Of a stretch of DNA of 64,000 bases, positions 1 to 11,191 are shown one piece after another (the first letter of the stretch is position 1; the number at the start of each line of letters is the position of its first letter). The translations under genes were made by a program, and so were the position numbers. The notes beneath the pieces were generated by a model, which saw nothing but the letters and a program-made list of their open reading frames with translations, ran no database searches and had not been told where the DNA came from. Origin of the DNA: Smallanthus sonchifolius (Eukaryota > Streptophyta > Magnoliopsida > Asterales > Asteraceae); assembly GCA_023525975.1 (NCBI GenBank), contig CM042032.1, positions 73,430,260-73,494,259 on the forward strand, in the 5' to 3' direction.

Positions 1-9
1 TTTCGCCAT
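1..9 (-). CDS. start of a minus-strand gene running off the left edge (partial)
   Basis: Read on the minus strand, the first nine bases are ATGGCGAAA (Met-Ala-Lys), at the end of a stretch that looks like a plant core promoter and short leader. A TATAAAA box lies 60 bases upstream on the same strand, and an AAACCCTA telo-box lies further upstream. Only three codons are visible, so the product cannot be named. The telo-box is common in plant ribosomal-protein and translation genes, which is a hint only. The call rests on the promoter context rather than on coding evidence. Confidence 0.45.
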
Positions 10-120
10 GATTTTGTGTAGCTTGAGGATGACGACGATCGAAATTGAATAGTTGCGATGCTATTCAGTTTTATAGGGTAGATAATTTGGGGGAAAAAAG
101 AAAAACCCTAGATTTTCAGT
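10..120 (-). promoter_or_regulatory. putative core promoter of the edge gene (TATA box and telo-box)
   Basis: On the minus strand a TATAAAA box occupies 75 down to 69, about 60 bases before the ATG at 9, which would leave a leader of roughly 30 bases. The AAACCCTA motif at 103-110 matches the plant telo-box. The stretch from 120 to 330 shows nothing further that I recognise. Confidence 0.45.
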
Positions 121-330
121 GGGTTTTATTCCGGTGTGTCATGCATTACAGTCTTTACATGTTCTTTGCTGTATTTTGGACTGTTCGATTGCGACCAAAG
201 ACGGTTGATTGAGTTTTTGGCCGTAGATGTACCTAGATAATTAATTTGTATCTGTAGGGGTAATTTGGGAATTCTGACCCGCGATTTTGTCATTTCTTCG
301 GTAAGAAGACAGGATTTTTATATTAAATAA

Positions 331-357
331 CTAGGTTAGTTCCCGTGTATTACACGG
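331..357 (-). mobile_element. Helitron-like 3' terminus
   Basis: On the minus strand a short hairpin (CCGTGTAATACACGG, 357 down to 343) is followed after eight bases by CTAG (334 down to 331) and then a T. This is the expected 3' end of a Helitron: hairpin, CTRR, insertion before T. The element would extend rightward into the AT-rich stretch. A related terminus in the opposite orientation lies at 62082-62112. The 5' end was not located. Confidence 0.5.
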
Positions 358-1699
358 TTAATGAAAAGAAACATATATTATTTATAAGTGTCTAAATAAG
401 AATTACTTTACATAGTGAAAAAAAATAAAATTACATTTACATTCACAAAACCAAATTACATAAGGTAAATTTTTTAGATTCTAGAAAATTGATTTTGATT
501 AATTGTTATTTGCTTAACAAAGATAAGTTGTTAATTTTTTTTTAAAATGTCAATTTAATTATCTAATTATAGTAAATTTGCGACAGTTAATTTATTGATT
601 TTGTTATAATTTAAATAATACAAGTTCAAAATTTTCAAAGCAAACGGTTTTTAAGTTCTAGTCAAATGATATTAAATAATTTTAGCAATTATATTTGTTA
701 AGCATTTATTATTTGTGAGAGGTTTAAAATCTTAAATTATAATTAAACTTTAGGTGGGAAAACCATTTTACAAAAATCTTTATTTATTAGGGAGTATAGA
801 TTATATTTTTCTTTAATTAGTTATATTTTGAATTCTTATTATATATTCTTATTTAATATAATTATTATTCTTCTTTAATAATATATTTATAATATCATTA
901 TTATTTAATAAGATATAAGTGCATTTATTAGGAGAGAGAGGCGGAAAAACCAATAAAAATTTAAAAAATATATAAAAATATTAAATAAAAATAAAAATTT
1001 AAGAATTAATAAATAAAATATTAATTAGTTAGTAATGAAAAATAAATAAGTGAGAAAATTATCTTGAACTTATATAACTGTAACACATGACGCAACAATT
1101 AATTATTTATTAGTTATAGATATGACGCAAATGACACGATTTTAAGTATAAAATTCTTATTAAAAATAATATATAAATAAAAATGATAAATAACCAAAAA
1201 AATCATTTCATTAAATTTTTATTTTGGATATTAAATAATTTTATGACTTAAAAGATTCAAAATCTTAAATATTTATGACTTATTAGTTAGTGAATAATTT
1301 ATTCTATCTAAGTTTGAAAAAAAACATAATTCTTATTGTGATCTTTTAAGAAATAATTTCATTATTTAATTCAAAAATCGGTCCCAAGATTTCAAAATGT
1401 AATACATAGATAAAGCCTTATAAAAGGGTTAAATTAACAAAACCAAACAAAATTTGTTATCCAAATTGTTACACAACATATTCAAAATCGAGGTGTAAGT
1501 TAGGACCATACACATGTTTAAAAAAAAGCTCAATAAAAACAAAAGGCAATAAAGTGAAGTAGTAAACTTTGGCATTTAAGCTAATTCATTGTGAGTCTCT
1601 ATACTCGGTTCTTGACTTTCTTAAAAATTAAACAGAAACTTATCAAGTTGTTTTGATGTCTCCTTAACTCAAGAATCAACTAGATTATTGCATCTCCTG
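358..1699. other. AT-rich stretch without genes
   Basis: This stretch is very AT-rich with no supported ORF. The part up to about 960 is probably the body of the non-autonomous Helitron ending at 331, because its CT/GA-rich patch near 930-950 resembles one near 61615-61635 in the other copy. The rest shows nothing recognisable. Confidence 0.4.
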
Positions 1700-1880
1700 A
1701 AAGCAACCGGTAAGGTTGTTGTTTTGTGACCTTTAGGTAATGGGTTCAAGCCCTGGAAGCAGCCTCCTGCAGATAGTGTAAGGTAATGTTGCGTACATCA
1801 GATCACGAAGCGATCTGGCCCCTCCCCAGACCCTGCGTAAATGCGAGAACTAAGTCAAGCACCGAGTTCGCACTTCACCC
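1700..1880 (+). mobile_element. Au-like SINE
   Basis: A tRNA-like B box, GGTTCAAGCC (1743-1752), is followed by GGAAGCAGCCTCCTGCAG, then a GGTAATGTTGCGTACATCAG block, then CCCCTCCCCAGACCCTGCG. This order is characteristic of the widespread plant Au SINE family. The A box is degenerate and the tail is not clear-cut. It is a non-coding retroposon that would have depended on LINE machinery and a Pol III promoter. It lies in a repeat-rich region with no gene nearby. Confidence 0.75.
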
Positions 1881-2170
1881 TAGTTTGCATCTCCTCCTCC
1901 TCTTCTATTTCGACCCAGTCTAAAATTCATAGTATTTAAATCCAAGATTTCATCGTTCAAAAATGACATGGTTGTTTTAAGAATTACATGCTACGAAAAG
2001 GTTGTCTAACAAATTTAGAGTCTAAGTTTGCTTATAAGAACTAAAGTAAATTAAATCAGGCGTTAAAATCTTTTCAACGGTATGTAATAGCCAAAATCTT
2101 AGTTATGCTTGATTTTATATGATTTTCTATAAGACATAAAATATATGGACATAAGCATCATAGAAATTGC

Positions 2171-3348
2171 TTGAAATTTAGACCAAAGGTGATCCAAAAC
2201 ATTCAAATGTTAACACTCCAAACACAAATTACTTGTTTGAAACAATTTTTGGGAACAGTTTGGCAATGCTTTATCAAGAAGAAGAAGAAGAATGGTTCAA
2301 CCTCAACTGAACCTCAAGCCTCATCTTCTCAACCAACATCATCTTTTCAACGTACCCCTATGCCTCTATCTCAAAGCACTCTTATTTCAAATCATAAACT
2401 AATTGGCAATCGAAAATTTCTAAAAGGTAGACTTGTTGATCTTTAAGGACTTGTTAATCTTCAAGGACTTGTTGATCTTCAGAATATCGTGTTCATGAAA
2501 CTTTTTTTTAAAAATTAAGTGGAATTTCTTTCTTGACCTTGATCAGTAGCCAGCTAAGAGTATTTCAGAAACTGCTTATCAGGTGAGTTCTAGAGCCCTC
2601 TTTTAAATGTTTTGGGCTGGTGTGCATACTTACGAAATGATGTTTTAACGAAATGATGTTTTAACGAAACGATGTTTACGAAAGGAAAGGTTATGAAGTG
2701 TTTTTGCCAAAAAGGTTTACGAATGTTTATGAACGGTCACATTCGTGAATTTTATGCTAGCTTCAGGTTTGATGAGAAAACTGAGACGGTATCTCTTTCC
2801 ATGTATGATGGAAGTTGGAATTAGACTCTTGATGAATTCAGTGAAATACTAGGTGTTCCACATAGTGGCACAAAACACGATACTAGTTCTCACAAGATTT
2901 CCAAACTAACTACCTTTCGATATCGTGGAGATGATATTGTCCCAAAAATCTGTCTTCTAAGTGTTGATCCCTCAACTGATGTCTACCATTTGAAACTTGA
3001 ATGTGAGGTCTGGGCAAAAATTCTTTCATGGAATGTGTACATGGAAGGAGGAAATTATAGCAAGATTCCAGCTTGTGTTGCCTCCATGCTTCACTCTCTT
3101 AAAACTAAACAAGGGCTCCATGTTAGATTCTTCTTAGTAAAACGTATGAGTGGCCTTCTTCGTACTCCTAAAAGATCTCTTCAATATGGTCGGCTTCCCA
3201 ACCGAGTTTTTACCTTTCTCAAACTCCCTTTAGATAATCCCGTCTTCCCTAAAATTAAGCCTCTTGAGGATCTTCAAAACGAGCTTGTGAAGATTCATCC
3301 TCGGAAAATGAAGAGGAAGAAGAGGACGTTCAACAAACCATATCAATA
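2171..3348 (+). pseudogene. degenerate retroelement ORF (Athila ORF1 / plant transposon protein-like)
   Basis: The 3' part (about 2690-3348) reads as one frame interrupted by a TAG at 2822-2824. It includes HIREFYASF, a LLSVDPSTDVYHLK-like stretch, RTPKRSLQYGRLPNRVF and a basic Lys/Arg C-terminus. This resembles the ORF1-type proteins of plant retroelements without a pol gene. The 5' part (2171-2446) is a Lys- and Ser/Gln-rich stretch opening with TTG rather than ATG, so no real start is visible. Family assignment is from memory of sequence style and is uncertain. The product must be considered non-functional. Confidence 0.5.
2430..2483 (+). repeat. 18-bp tandem repeat, three copies
   Basis: Three near-identical units of GACTTGTTGATCTTCAAG run head to tail, differing at a few positions. 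They lie across the stop codon of the first part of the degenerate retroelement ORF. Confidence 0.85.
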
Positions 3349-3645
3349 AGGGAGTATGAAGATTTGAAGAAAAAGATTGATGAGAATGAGGAAGGCATCT
3401 AGAAGAATAGATCCTTAGTGAAGAGCATGTTCAAATTCATGAAAAAGGCATTTCCAAATTGCTCTCGTTCTCCTTCTCTGTCTCCGTAACATGGTTAAGA
3501 TATTTAGGTTGTGGTTCAAAACATCTTAAGACATATTCTCATGATTTGGATACTTTGGCCCTAATCATTTTGGCCTAGGAACGGTTGTTTTTAAATGCTT
3601 TAGGAACCTTCTAGGGTGATGGTCATTTGACCATTTCTTGCCATG

Positions 3646-3646
<1 letters not shown>

Positions 3647-3697
<51 letters not shown>
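3647..3697. repeat. (AT)n microsatellite
   Basis: Uninterrupted TA dinucleotides directly abut the left end of the long-TIR element at 3698. Confidence 0.95.
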
Positions 3698-3699
<2 letters not shown>

Positions 3700-4220
3700 G
3701 GGACGGTTCCACTAAAAAGTGGGTTTTCGCTAAGAAATACTAAGAAGTGAGTCAAACGAACTCCGATTGAGATCATTTCAGCGGCGTTGGAACCGTCTCA
3801 TCGAACCCTAACTCGGACCCAAAAACCTAAACCCCTTCCACCCGCACCCCCAAAAACCTAAACCCCCCTCCAACCCTACCCCGAAAAGCCTAAAACCATC
3901 ACCCCCAAAAACCTAAACCCCCACTCACCCCACCCTCCCAAAAACCTAAACCCACCCCCACCCACCCCCAAAAACCTAAACCCCCCACCCCCACCCAAAA
4001 AAAAAAACCTAAACCCTAAGGCTAAACTATAAGGCTAAAACCCTAAAATTCAAACGTAAAATCTAAACCTTAAAAGCTAAACCCTAAAAGCTAAGATGGT
4101 AGTGTTCGACGAGACGGTTCCAACGCCGCTGAAATTAGCTCAATCGGAGTTCGTTTGATATCGTTTCTTAAGGTTTTTGTCATTTATTAGCGAAAAACTA
4201 ATTTTTATTTGATCCTCCCC
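3698..4220. mobile_element. MITE with about 120-bp terminal inverted repeats and telomere-like core
   Basis: The left end (GGGGGACGGTTCCA, then CTCCGATTGAGATCATTTCA and GGCGTTGGAACCGTCTC) is mirrored at the right end (GAGACGGTTCCAACGCCG, then CTCAATCGGAG and GATCCTCCCC). The arms match over about 120 bp. The core is a run of CCCAAAAACCTAAACCCC-type and AAACCCTAA-type units that resemble degenerate telomere repeats. There is no coding capacity. It sits inside an AT microsatellite, so the target site cannot be read. Non-autonomous; Mutator-like from the long arms is a guess. Confidence 0.75.
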
Positions 4221-4251
<31 letters not shown>

Positions 4252-4270
4252 TTTTTATTTGATCCTCCCC

Positions 4271-4327
<57 letters not shown>
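4221..4327. repeat. (TA)n microsatellite with duplicated MITE terminus
   Basis: The last part of the MITE (TTTTTATTTGATCCTCCCC and the following TATATTATATA) is repeated at about 4250-4290, separated and followed by long TA runs. This looks like slippage or unequal exchange within the TA tract. Confidence 0.8.
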
Positions 4328-4330
<3 letters not shown>

Positions 4331-4648
4331 CCTTTTGATGCTTGATTATGTGTTATGCTTGAGTTGTTATGGTTTATTTGTGCTATGTTGTATATATACG
4401 CTTGTGCCACTAACTTTGTTTTGCAAGAACACCTTACATTGTAAATACATTTTGAGGGGAGTTATTGGTTTGAGGAGTTCAAGTACATAGTGCACACGTT
4501 AAGGGGGAGCCTCCCTTTTTGATCTTGACCAAAAAGGGGATAGAGAAGAAGGTTTGATGATTCATGAAAGAGGGGGGTGTGAAACCACTATAGATAGCCT
4601 TATGGTTTACAAATGTCTTACAAGTCATTAATTTTGCCATTATTAACA

Positions 4649-4740
4649 AGGGGGAGATTGTTGGGATAACCTAGTTTAGTTATTCTTCGAGTATCCATCT
4701 CTTATGTTATATTTTGTAACCCCTTTCAATTAACTTAGTA
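4649..4740 (+). mobile_element. polypurine tract and start of a 3' LTR
   Basis: AAGGGGGAGAT (4649-4658) followed by TGTTGGGATAACC (from 4659) is the typical polypurine tract and LTR start of Copia-type or related elements. The preceding 300 bp, with its AAAAAGGGGATAGAGAAG stretch, looks like the 3' untranslated end of the element whose broken ORF lies at 2171-3348. The LTR's 3' end is not evident before the carboxypeptidase promoter. Confidence 0.55.
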
Positions 4741-4947
4741 TGGGTATTTACCAAATTACAATGCCATCAATGGCAGCCGATCACACTTTCAAGAATCTAA
4801 TTTAATTCAAACAACCAAGAATCTTTAGCCGAATACTTTCCTATAAACAACCAAATTACGATCCTTGTTGTAGTCCCCAATGCTATAAACAAAGACCGAA
4901 CTCATAAGAAGAAAATTCTACTCGTTATCTTCAATGATGCCGATTTC

Positions 4948-4957
4948 TATTTATATC
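4948..4957 (+). promoter_or_regulatory. TATA-like box of the carboxypeptidase gene
   Basis: TATTTATATC lies 56 bases upstream of the ATG at 5013, which would give a leader of roughly 25-30 bases. It is the only good TATA match directly upstream of the gene. The LTR start at 4659 is less than 300 bp away, so part of this promoter may be transposon-derived. Confidence 0.5.
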
Positions 4958-5012
4958 ACGCATTTCACATATGAAAACACACTTACCATAAATCAAAAAC
5001 GCGTCTTTTATC

Positions 5013-8000
5013 ATGGGTTTTCATTTTCTTGGAACGATATTAGTGTTTTGCCTTTGTTTACTGCAATGGTGTAACGGTGAACTTATAAAAGCACTGCCCG
5101 GGCAACCAAGTAATTACTCGGTTAATCAGTATTCTGGTTATATTGCCACGAACAAAGATCACGGTCGATCGCTCTTCTATTACTTCATCGAGGCCGCTTC
5201 ACCTAACCATTCTTCACTTCCCCTAACCATGTGGCTCAATGGAGGTTTCACTTTTGCTATTCACATTGTTTTCTCCGCTTAAAAATTATGTCTAACAAGA
5301 AGATTTGAACATAACAAGAGATATGACTAAATCATGTGTCAAGCAAGCATTAAAAAACATTTTAAGATTTATTTTTAGGCTTATATATCATTTATGTATA
5401 TACTATATTACAATACATTTGAGAAGGACGAGATTGTCTTTTTACATTATTTTTAAAGAGTTTAAGGAGGCAAAATTGTTTTTTATGAATTTGACTACTT
5501 TAATTATTTTTTACACACAAATGCCTATTATGTGATTAAATACAAAAAACGTAACTGAATAATATTGATTATAAATACAACAAATTAGTTAGACTACAAC
5601 TTTAATTTCGTAGTTATTACAATTAGTAACGAAATTTCTTTAAAAATCTAATTATGTAAAAAATCAATTTCCTGTTTAACTAAATTCTCAAAATCGGTTT
5701 TATTTTATAAACTTTTATTAAACTTTCAAATTTATATGATACTTCACCAATTAATTGTTCAAACGTTTAACAGTGTCTGTGTTAACGTGTTGTGTTCCTT
5801 GCCGCATCGTACGGACACACCTCTAGTTATTAGACATGCATGTATATATTGATTGTGTTTTATATATTTTTAAGGTCCCGGATGTTCTTCACTTGGGTTT
5901 GGGGCATTTATGGAAACCGGTCCATTTCGAATTGGTGAAGATGGACTTCTTGTCTTGAATCAACATTCATGGAATTTAGGTATTATAATCAATTTATTAT
6001 TAATAAACTAATAAAAATAATCATCTTTTATTTTCATAATTAAATTCAAATTAGATTTATCTTTTAATTTGATTTACAGAATCCAACATGTTATATGTGG
6101 AATCACCCATCGGGGTTGGTTTTTCATACTCGGAAACAGATGAAGACTATATTAATTGGAATGACACAGATACAGGTTTTATTATTTTACATTATATTTT
6201 ATTTAAAAGTAATATTTATTTATTTTTTTATATATTTTAAACAACAATTTAAAAGACTATGAATTATGTTTTGTATTAGTTATTTTGGATTTAATTACTG
6301 GCAGCATCTGATAATTTGGTGTTCATCACAAAATGGTTAGAAGAATTTCCATTATACAAAGATGCACCGTTCTACTTGGTCGGAGAAAGCTATGCAGGTA
6401 TGTTTGAATGTAAGATTTTTTTTTATTATTTTTATTTTATTAAATTTGTAATTAATGTTTATTGCAGGCCATTACATTCCACAACTAGCGGAACTAATAT
6501 TAGAGTATAACAAGACACCAAACGTTACTCTAATCGACCTCAAAGCAATTGCGGTAAATATTACTTTTTCTGAGTAAATTACAAAAATAACCTTATGAAC
6601 GGCCCAAATAAACAGTTATACATAATGCATAAAAGATAGTTAGATATAACGGGGGAGAAAAAATTATATTCTAGCCATCTCCATTATTATAAACATTTAC
6701 ACATGTGTAAATCTCTTATTTACACATGTGTAAGTTTTTACTATTTACACATGTGTAGATGTTTATAATATACATATCAATTCATATAAAAATTGTGTAT
6801 TTTAATAGTAATACTAGTGATTTTTTTCATTTAAACCTAACAAATATAAGGGTGAAAATGCTCACTTTAAAAAGTTTAATTAATTAATGTGTAATTATAT
6901 GTGTTAAAGGTTTGAAGTTAGGGTGCGTTTGTGTAAATTTTGATACTTAGAGACTGTTTTCATAATTTATTATAAATCTTATAGATTATTTGTGTAATTA
7001 ATTTACTCCAAAATAACATTATATTTCTTGTATTCTTTATGTAGATTGGAAATCCGTTACTAGACATAGACATTAGCGTTTTAGCGGGTGAATATTTATG
7101 GTCACATGGCGCGATATCAGACAAGACTTTGATGCTAGAAAAAACTGTATGCAACGACTCAAAGTACCTCCGAGAGTATATTCATTCGGGATGGTCTCAA
7201 GGTTGCAATGATGTCTTTAATCGAGTTGAAAATGAAGTTAGTGACGATGTTCAACTTGACGACCTGCTTTTGCCCAAATGCTTGTCAACATCTTCATCTC
7301 AACAATTTAGATCTCGAAGGTTGCACTCAAAAGCACATTCATCGGTACAAACATGTCCTTATTGGCATCTAGGGTGGCAAATAGACACATTTAAATGAAC
7401 CTATTCAAATTTTCTTATATTTTCAAATAAAAATTAAAAATAATAAGTAAATAGAAATGACAAGTCGAGCGTATGGAAATTCTTTAAAATTTATTTAATT
7501 GTATAAAGTCTTATATACTATTCTTTAAAAAAATTTAACATAATTTATATAAGAGTATTATACTAATTATTTACACAAAAATATATAAAGTTGTTTTAGC
7601 TCAACCTAACCTGACTTCAGACTTTTTCGTTTTAAACTACCTGACTCGATTCCGTAACTTTGTTTTCAACAGGTTGACAGAATCCTAAGTACAGGTGACC
7701 CATGTTTGCAATCGAGGATATTTACGTATCTCAACAGACGTGACGTTCAAGATGCTCTTCATGCCAACACAACTAATCTTCCCGGGCATTGGGATTTTTG
7801 TCAAGGGTTTGTGAAGCTGTTTATGTGACAGAACGAATTATTAACGACTGACTCACACATTTGTCGTAATATGTTGCAGGCCTTTGGTTTATCAAGAAGA
7901 GAATCTTGAAATAAACATAATTCCTCTCGTCTCTGATCTCTTAAAGGCTGGTCTTCCAATTTGGTTTTATAGGTACGCCTTCCATTTAAAAGTAACGCAA

Positions 8001-8303
8001 AAGTGTTATAGAAAGTAAAATTTTTAATAATAAATAAAGACTTCGGTCAGACTAGTCGGATCTTGACATATTTGGATTTTACAATTTTAGTTTTCATTTT
8101 ACATTTTATTTTAACATTTTTTATGTTTTTTTAATTGTAATCTTTTATCTAAATTAAACTTATTACTTTTCATTTATTTTAACCCAAATCATGTATTTAA
8201 GTTTTTAATAACTCATTATTTATTAAAATTTCAAATACAATTACTTTTAAAATTTTAAATTACCAGGATTTTATAAAGAATTCTCTAAGTCGTTTAATTA
8301 TTC

Positions 8304-8342
<39 letters not shown>

Positions 8343-8899
8343 TCCTAATATTTCACTTTTTCCTTGTGTAGTGGTGACCAAGATTCAAAAATCCCGCTTA
8401 CACAAACAAGGATCATCGTTAATAATATCGCAAAAGAGCTTAAGCTCACAACCCTCACGAAATACAGGACTTGGTACAGTGAGAAACAAGTAAGCAGAAA
8501 GTATTTTTATTTTTTAGTGCAGATTTGATCGTAATACACATGCATCAGTAGGACTGTAAACGAGTCGAGCTCGAGCTTAAAAAAACTATTCACGAGCCGA
8601 GCTCGAGCTCACAGTAAGTTAAACGAGCTGAGCTCGGGCTCGGTTCGGCTCGTTTACACTCCTACCGGCTACTGATACATACATTTGTTTAAAATGACGT
8701 GTGTGTGTGTGTGTTATTGTAGGTGGGGGGTTGGTGGCAGTCATTTGGGGGATTAAAGGACGGACATAACGTTACATATTTGACATATGCAACGGTACGA
8801 GGTGCGGCCCATGAAGTCCCTTTCACTTCTCCAGTACAAGCTCTCACTCTCTTTCGTTGTTTCCTTAACGGATCCCCACTTCCTCGGCCCAAATCATAA
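5013..8899 (+). CDS. serine carboxypeptidase-like protein (peptidase family S10), ten exons
   Basis: Exons are 5013-5244, 5875-5979, 6080-6175, 6305-6397, 6468-6553, 7045-7344, 7673-7806, 7880-7972, 8372-8489 and 8723-8899. All introns are GT-AG. The joined frame is open for 477 residues, the usual family length. A hydrophobic signal peptide (about residues 1-22, ending QWCNG) predicts entry into the secretory pathway. The family block WLNGGPGCSS is intact across intron 1. The triad is Ser173 in GESYAG, Asp382 in YSGDQDSKIPL and His449 in VRGAAHEVP. GESYAG rather than GDSYSG favours a true carboxypeptidase over the acyltransferase branch. Several Asn-X-Ser/Thr sites suggest glycosylation. No stop or frameshift is seen. 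A possible AATAAA polyadenylation signal is at 8937-8942. The substrate cannot be inferred. Exon 6 has the least conserved end and its donor (7345) is the least certain. Confidence 0.92.
8548..8665. mobile_element. 118-bp MITE in the last intron of the carboxypeptidase gene
   Basis: GTAGGACTGTAAACGAG at the left is mirrored by CTCGTTTACACTCCTAC at the right, with GAGCTCGAGC-rich palindromes between. This is a common plant MITE form. It lies inside intron 9, ending about 57 bases before the splice acceptor at 8722, so it may be near the branch site. No coding capacity. Confidence 0.75.
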
Positions 8900-9149
8900 A
8901 AGGACACGTGTAATATGGAATTCGTTTGCTGATAATAATAAAAGGAACCAATAATTGTAATGAATTATCCGTTATATTATGACATTATATTTTAGCTTTT
9001 AAATATCATTACTTTATATCATGTAGATGTATTTTTACATGCAATCATCCTTACATTTTTAGTTGGAATCCACTTTCTACATCAAAACCCAAAACCCTGC
9101 TTCTTGTGGAAACTTATTACCGACAGACGTGCCCGTCACTAATCTTTTG
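8900..9149. other. 3' flank of the carboxypeptidase gene
   Basis: AT-rich 3' untranslated and flanking sequence with AATAAA at 8937-8942. Nothing else is recognised before the tandem array. Confidence 0.5.
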
Positions 9150-9726
9150 ATATAACAAGTCATTTTAGGTTTTAGCCACATTTGTTAATAATGAACATTG
9201 GTATGTGTTAGTGAGTTGGTTTAGGTTATGCAAAGTCACATTAAGCCATGACAAGTCATTTAGATATTACAGGCATGCGTATGATGATTAGTACACTAAT
9301 GTGCCTTAATGGGTCTTATCATGTGTTAGTGATTTGTTTTAGGTTACACAAAGTCACATTAGGTCATAACAAATCATTTTTGTTTTAAAAACATTTGTAT
9401 GATTATTAGTACACTACTGGCTTTATCATGTGTTAGTGAGTTGGTTTAGGTTACACATAGTCATATTAGGTAGGAAACAATTCATTTTGATGTGAAAGGC
9501 ATATGTATGATGATTAGCACATTAATATGTCTTGTCATGTGTTAGTGATTTGTTTTAGATTAGACATAGTCATATTAGGTTATAACAAGTCATTTTGGCG
9601 TTAAACAACATTTGTATGATGATTAGTATACTAATGGCCTTATCATGTGTTAGTGAGTTGGTTTAGGTTACACAAACTCACATTTTACCATAACAAGTCA
9701 TTTTGAAGTTAAGGCATGTGTATGTA
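9150..9726. repeat. 108-bp tandem repeat array, five copies
   Basis: The phrase TGTGTTAGTGAGTTGGTTTA recurs with small changes at 9204, 9322, 9429, 9538 and 9646 (spacing 118, 107, 109 and 108). Each is followed by TTACACAAAGTCACATT, ATAACAAGTCATTTT and ATGATGATTAGTACACTAAT blocks. The units are clearly diverged, so the array is not recent. It has no ORF and no sign of being a transposon end. Confidence 0.85.
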
Positions 9727-9729
9727 TAG

Positions 9730-10230
9730 GGATGGCAAAAAAATCTGAGCCAGACGGGTATACCTAAAACCCGAACCTTCGGGACAGGTATACCCGAAAA
9801 CCCGACGGGTATGAGATTAGTTTTAAAATATTTCGGGGGATTAGATGATACCCGACCCGATTACCCGAAATCACATATCCGTTTACTCGAACCATATACC
9901 CGAATCATATACCCGAAAAGTTTTAATTTTCCCTTAACCTTTGCCTTTTAATGCTTCATTTTAGTATGTTAATTATATGAAAAATTAAATTTTCTTTTGA
10001 AATATGAATTTGATGATATTAATGTATGTAATTTATTCATATTTAATATGTTATGAAAAATATAAAAATAGTCATAGAAATGTACATATCCGACGGATAT
10101 TGGCCGATGCCCGCGAGTATGCCCGATGTCCGATACCCGCGAGTATGCCCGATACTAACGGGTATACCCGATACCCATGGGTATGCCCGATATCCGATGA
10201 GTAATTACTCGACACAAACCCGATGGGTAA
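9730..10230. repeat. CCCGA/TACCCG-rich repeat, probable MITE remnant
   Basis: It opens with AGGGATGGCAAA and consists of many ACCCGA, TACCCGA and CGGGTAT units in both orientations, with an AT-rich centre. The opening resembles a common plant MITE whose right end should mirror it, but no matching right terminus was found, so it is probably truncated or decayed. Two short open frames over it are low-complexity artefacts. Confidence 0.5.
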
Positions 10231-10265
10231 CAGGTTAATTATTTATTGTAATTTGAAATTATAAT

Positions 10266-10270
<5 letters not shown>

Positions 10271-10316
<46 letters not shown>

Positions 10317-10318
10317 TA
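10271..10318. repeat. (TA)n/(CA)n microsatellite
   Basis: A TA run followed by CACACACATATA. Confidence 0.95.
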
Positions 10319-10429
10319 TATTATTAAGCCGAAATTTGTATATATTATAATAAATATGATTTTATTTTAAAACACTTAAATAAATATATATTAATCCCTC
10401 ATGACACTAAATAAATACATATTACAATT

Positions 10430-11191
10430 AGACTTGTAATGGGTTTATGAAACTTTGTCCCCATGTTTGCGGTTATAATGAAGAGGTTTAATCTTATTAG
10501 GGGTTAATCAAGTGATTGCAACCAAAACTTAACTACACCCCACACTCTATTGTCGCCACCTCTCTCCCTCCTCTCTTTCATCTATCGTTGGCCAAGCAGG
10601 AAGAAGCCGGATCGATGCAACACACAACTAAAAGGAGTTTCGATTTCGAGTTGATTCGCGTGAGGCTAGCACTGTTGATTTGTTGTGGATCTCCTCTGAT
10701 GAAGACATCCACTTTAATCAACAAGATCTAAGGTAAAGTTTTAAACTTTGATCTATGGTTGTTTTATTTCAAGTTTTTCTCGCAACTGGGAGTTGTATGT
10801 GGCCAAAGGAATTCTATTCTCCTTTGATTAGGAGTTTGACATTATGGCACCCTCGTTAATTCGAACTGGTATAAAATGCGTGGCCTCGCTCGAACTAAGA
10901 GTAGTTTGTTTAGACCATTTTGAATTAGAGACGAGAACAAGAATAGTTAAACCACATATGAGAAATGACTTGCATCAATGTCTCATGTTCACGAATGCCT
11001 TAAACATAAATGATAAATAGATACGCTTACCATTACTGTTGTACTTAGTCAAGTAAAAGTTACTTGAACACAAGGAAATAGTTGATGATTGTAATACGTC
11101 ATACCTTGCTAGGGGCAGTGAGGTGCAGCTAGGCGTCCACCACTGTCTACGTTGAAACGATTAATCGATGAATCGTCCAAATGGGAGATTG
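10430..11191 (+). mobile_element. Copia-like element remnant ending in a polypurine tract
   Basis: The end, AAATGGGAGATTG at 11179-11191, is a typical polypurine tract directly before an LTR start. The 10516-10740 part has a CT-rich leader and an AG|GTAAAG splice-donor-like site, as also seen near 12550 in the following LTR. No protein domain is recognisable, so this is either a deleted or a non-autonomous element. Its left limit is not defined. Confidence 0.4.

Noticed and set aside
3830..4090. Telomere-like CCTAAACCC units as a real interstitial telomere
   Set aside because: The units are irregular, mixed with CCCCCAAAAACC, and lie exactly between the inverted arms of a MITE, so they are treated as the core of that element.
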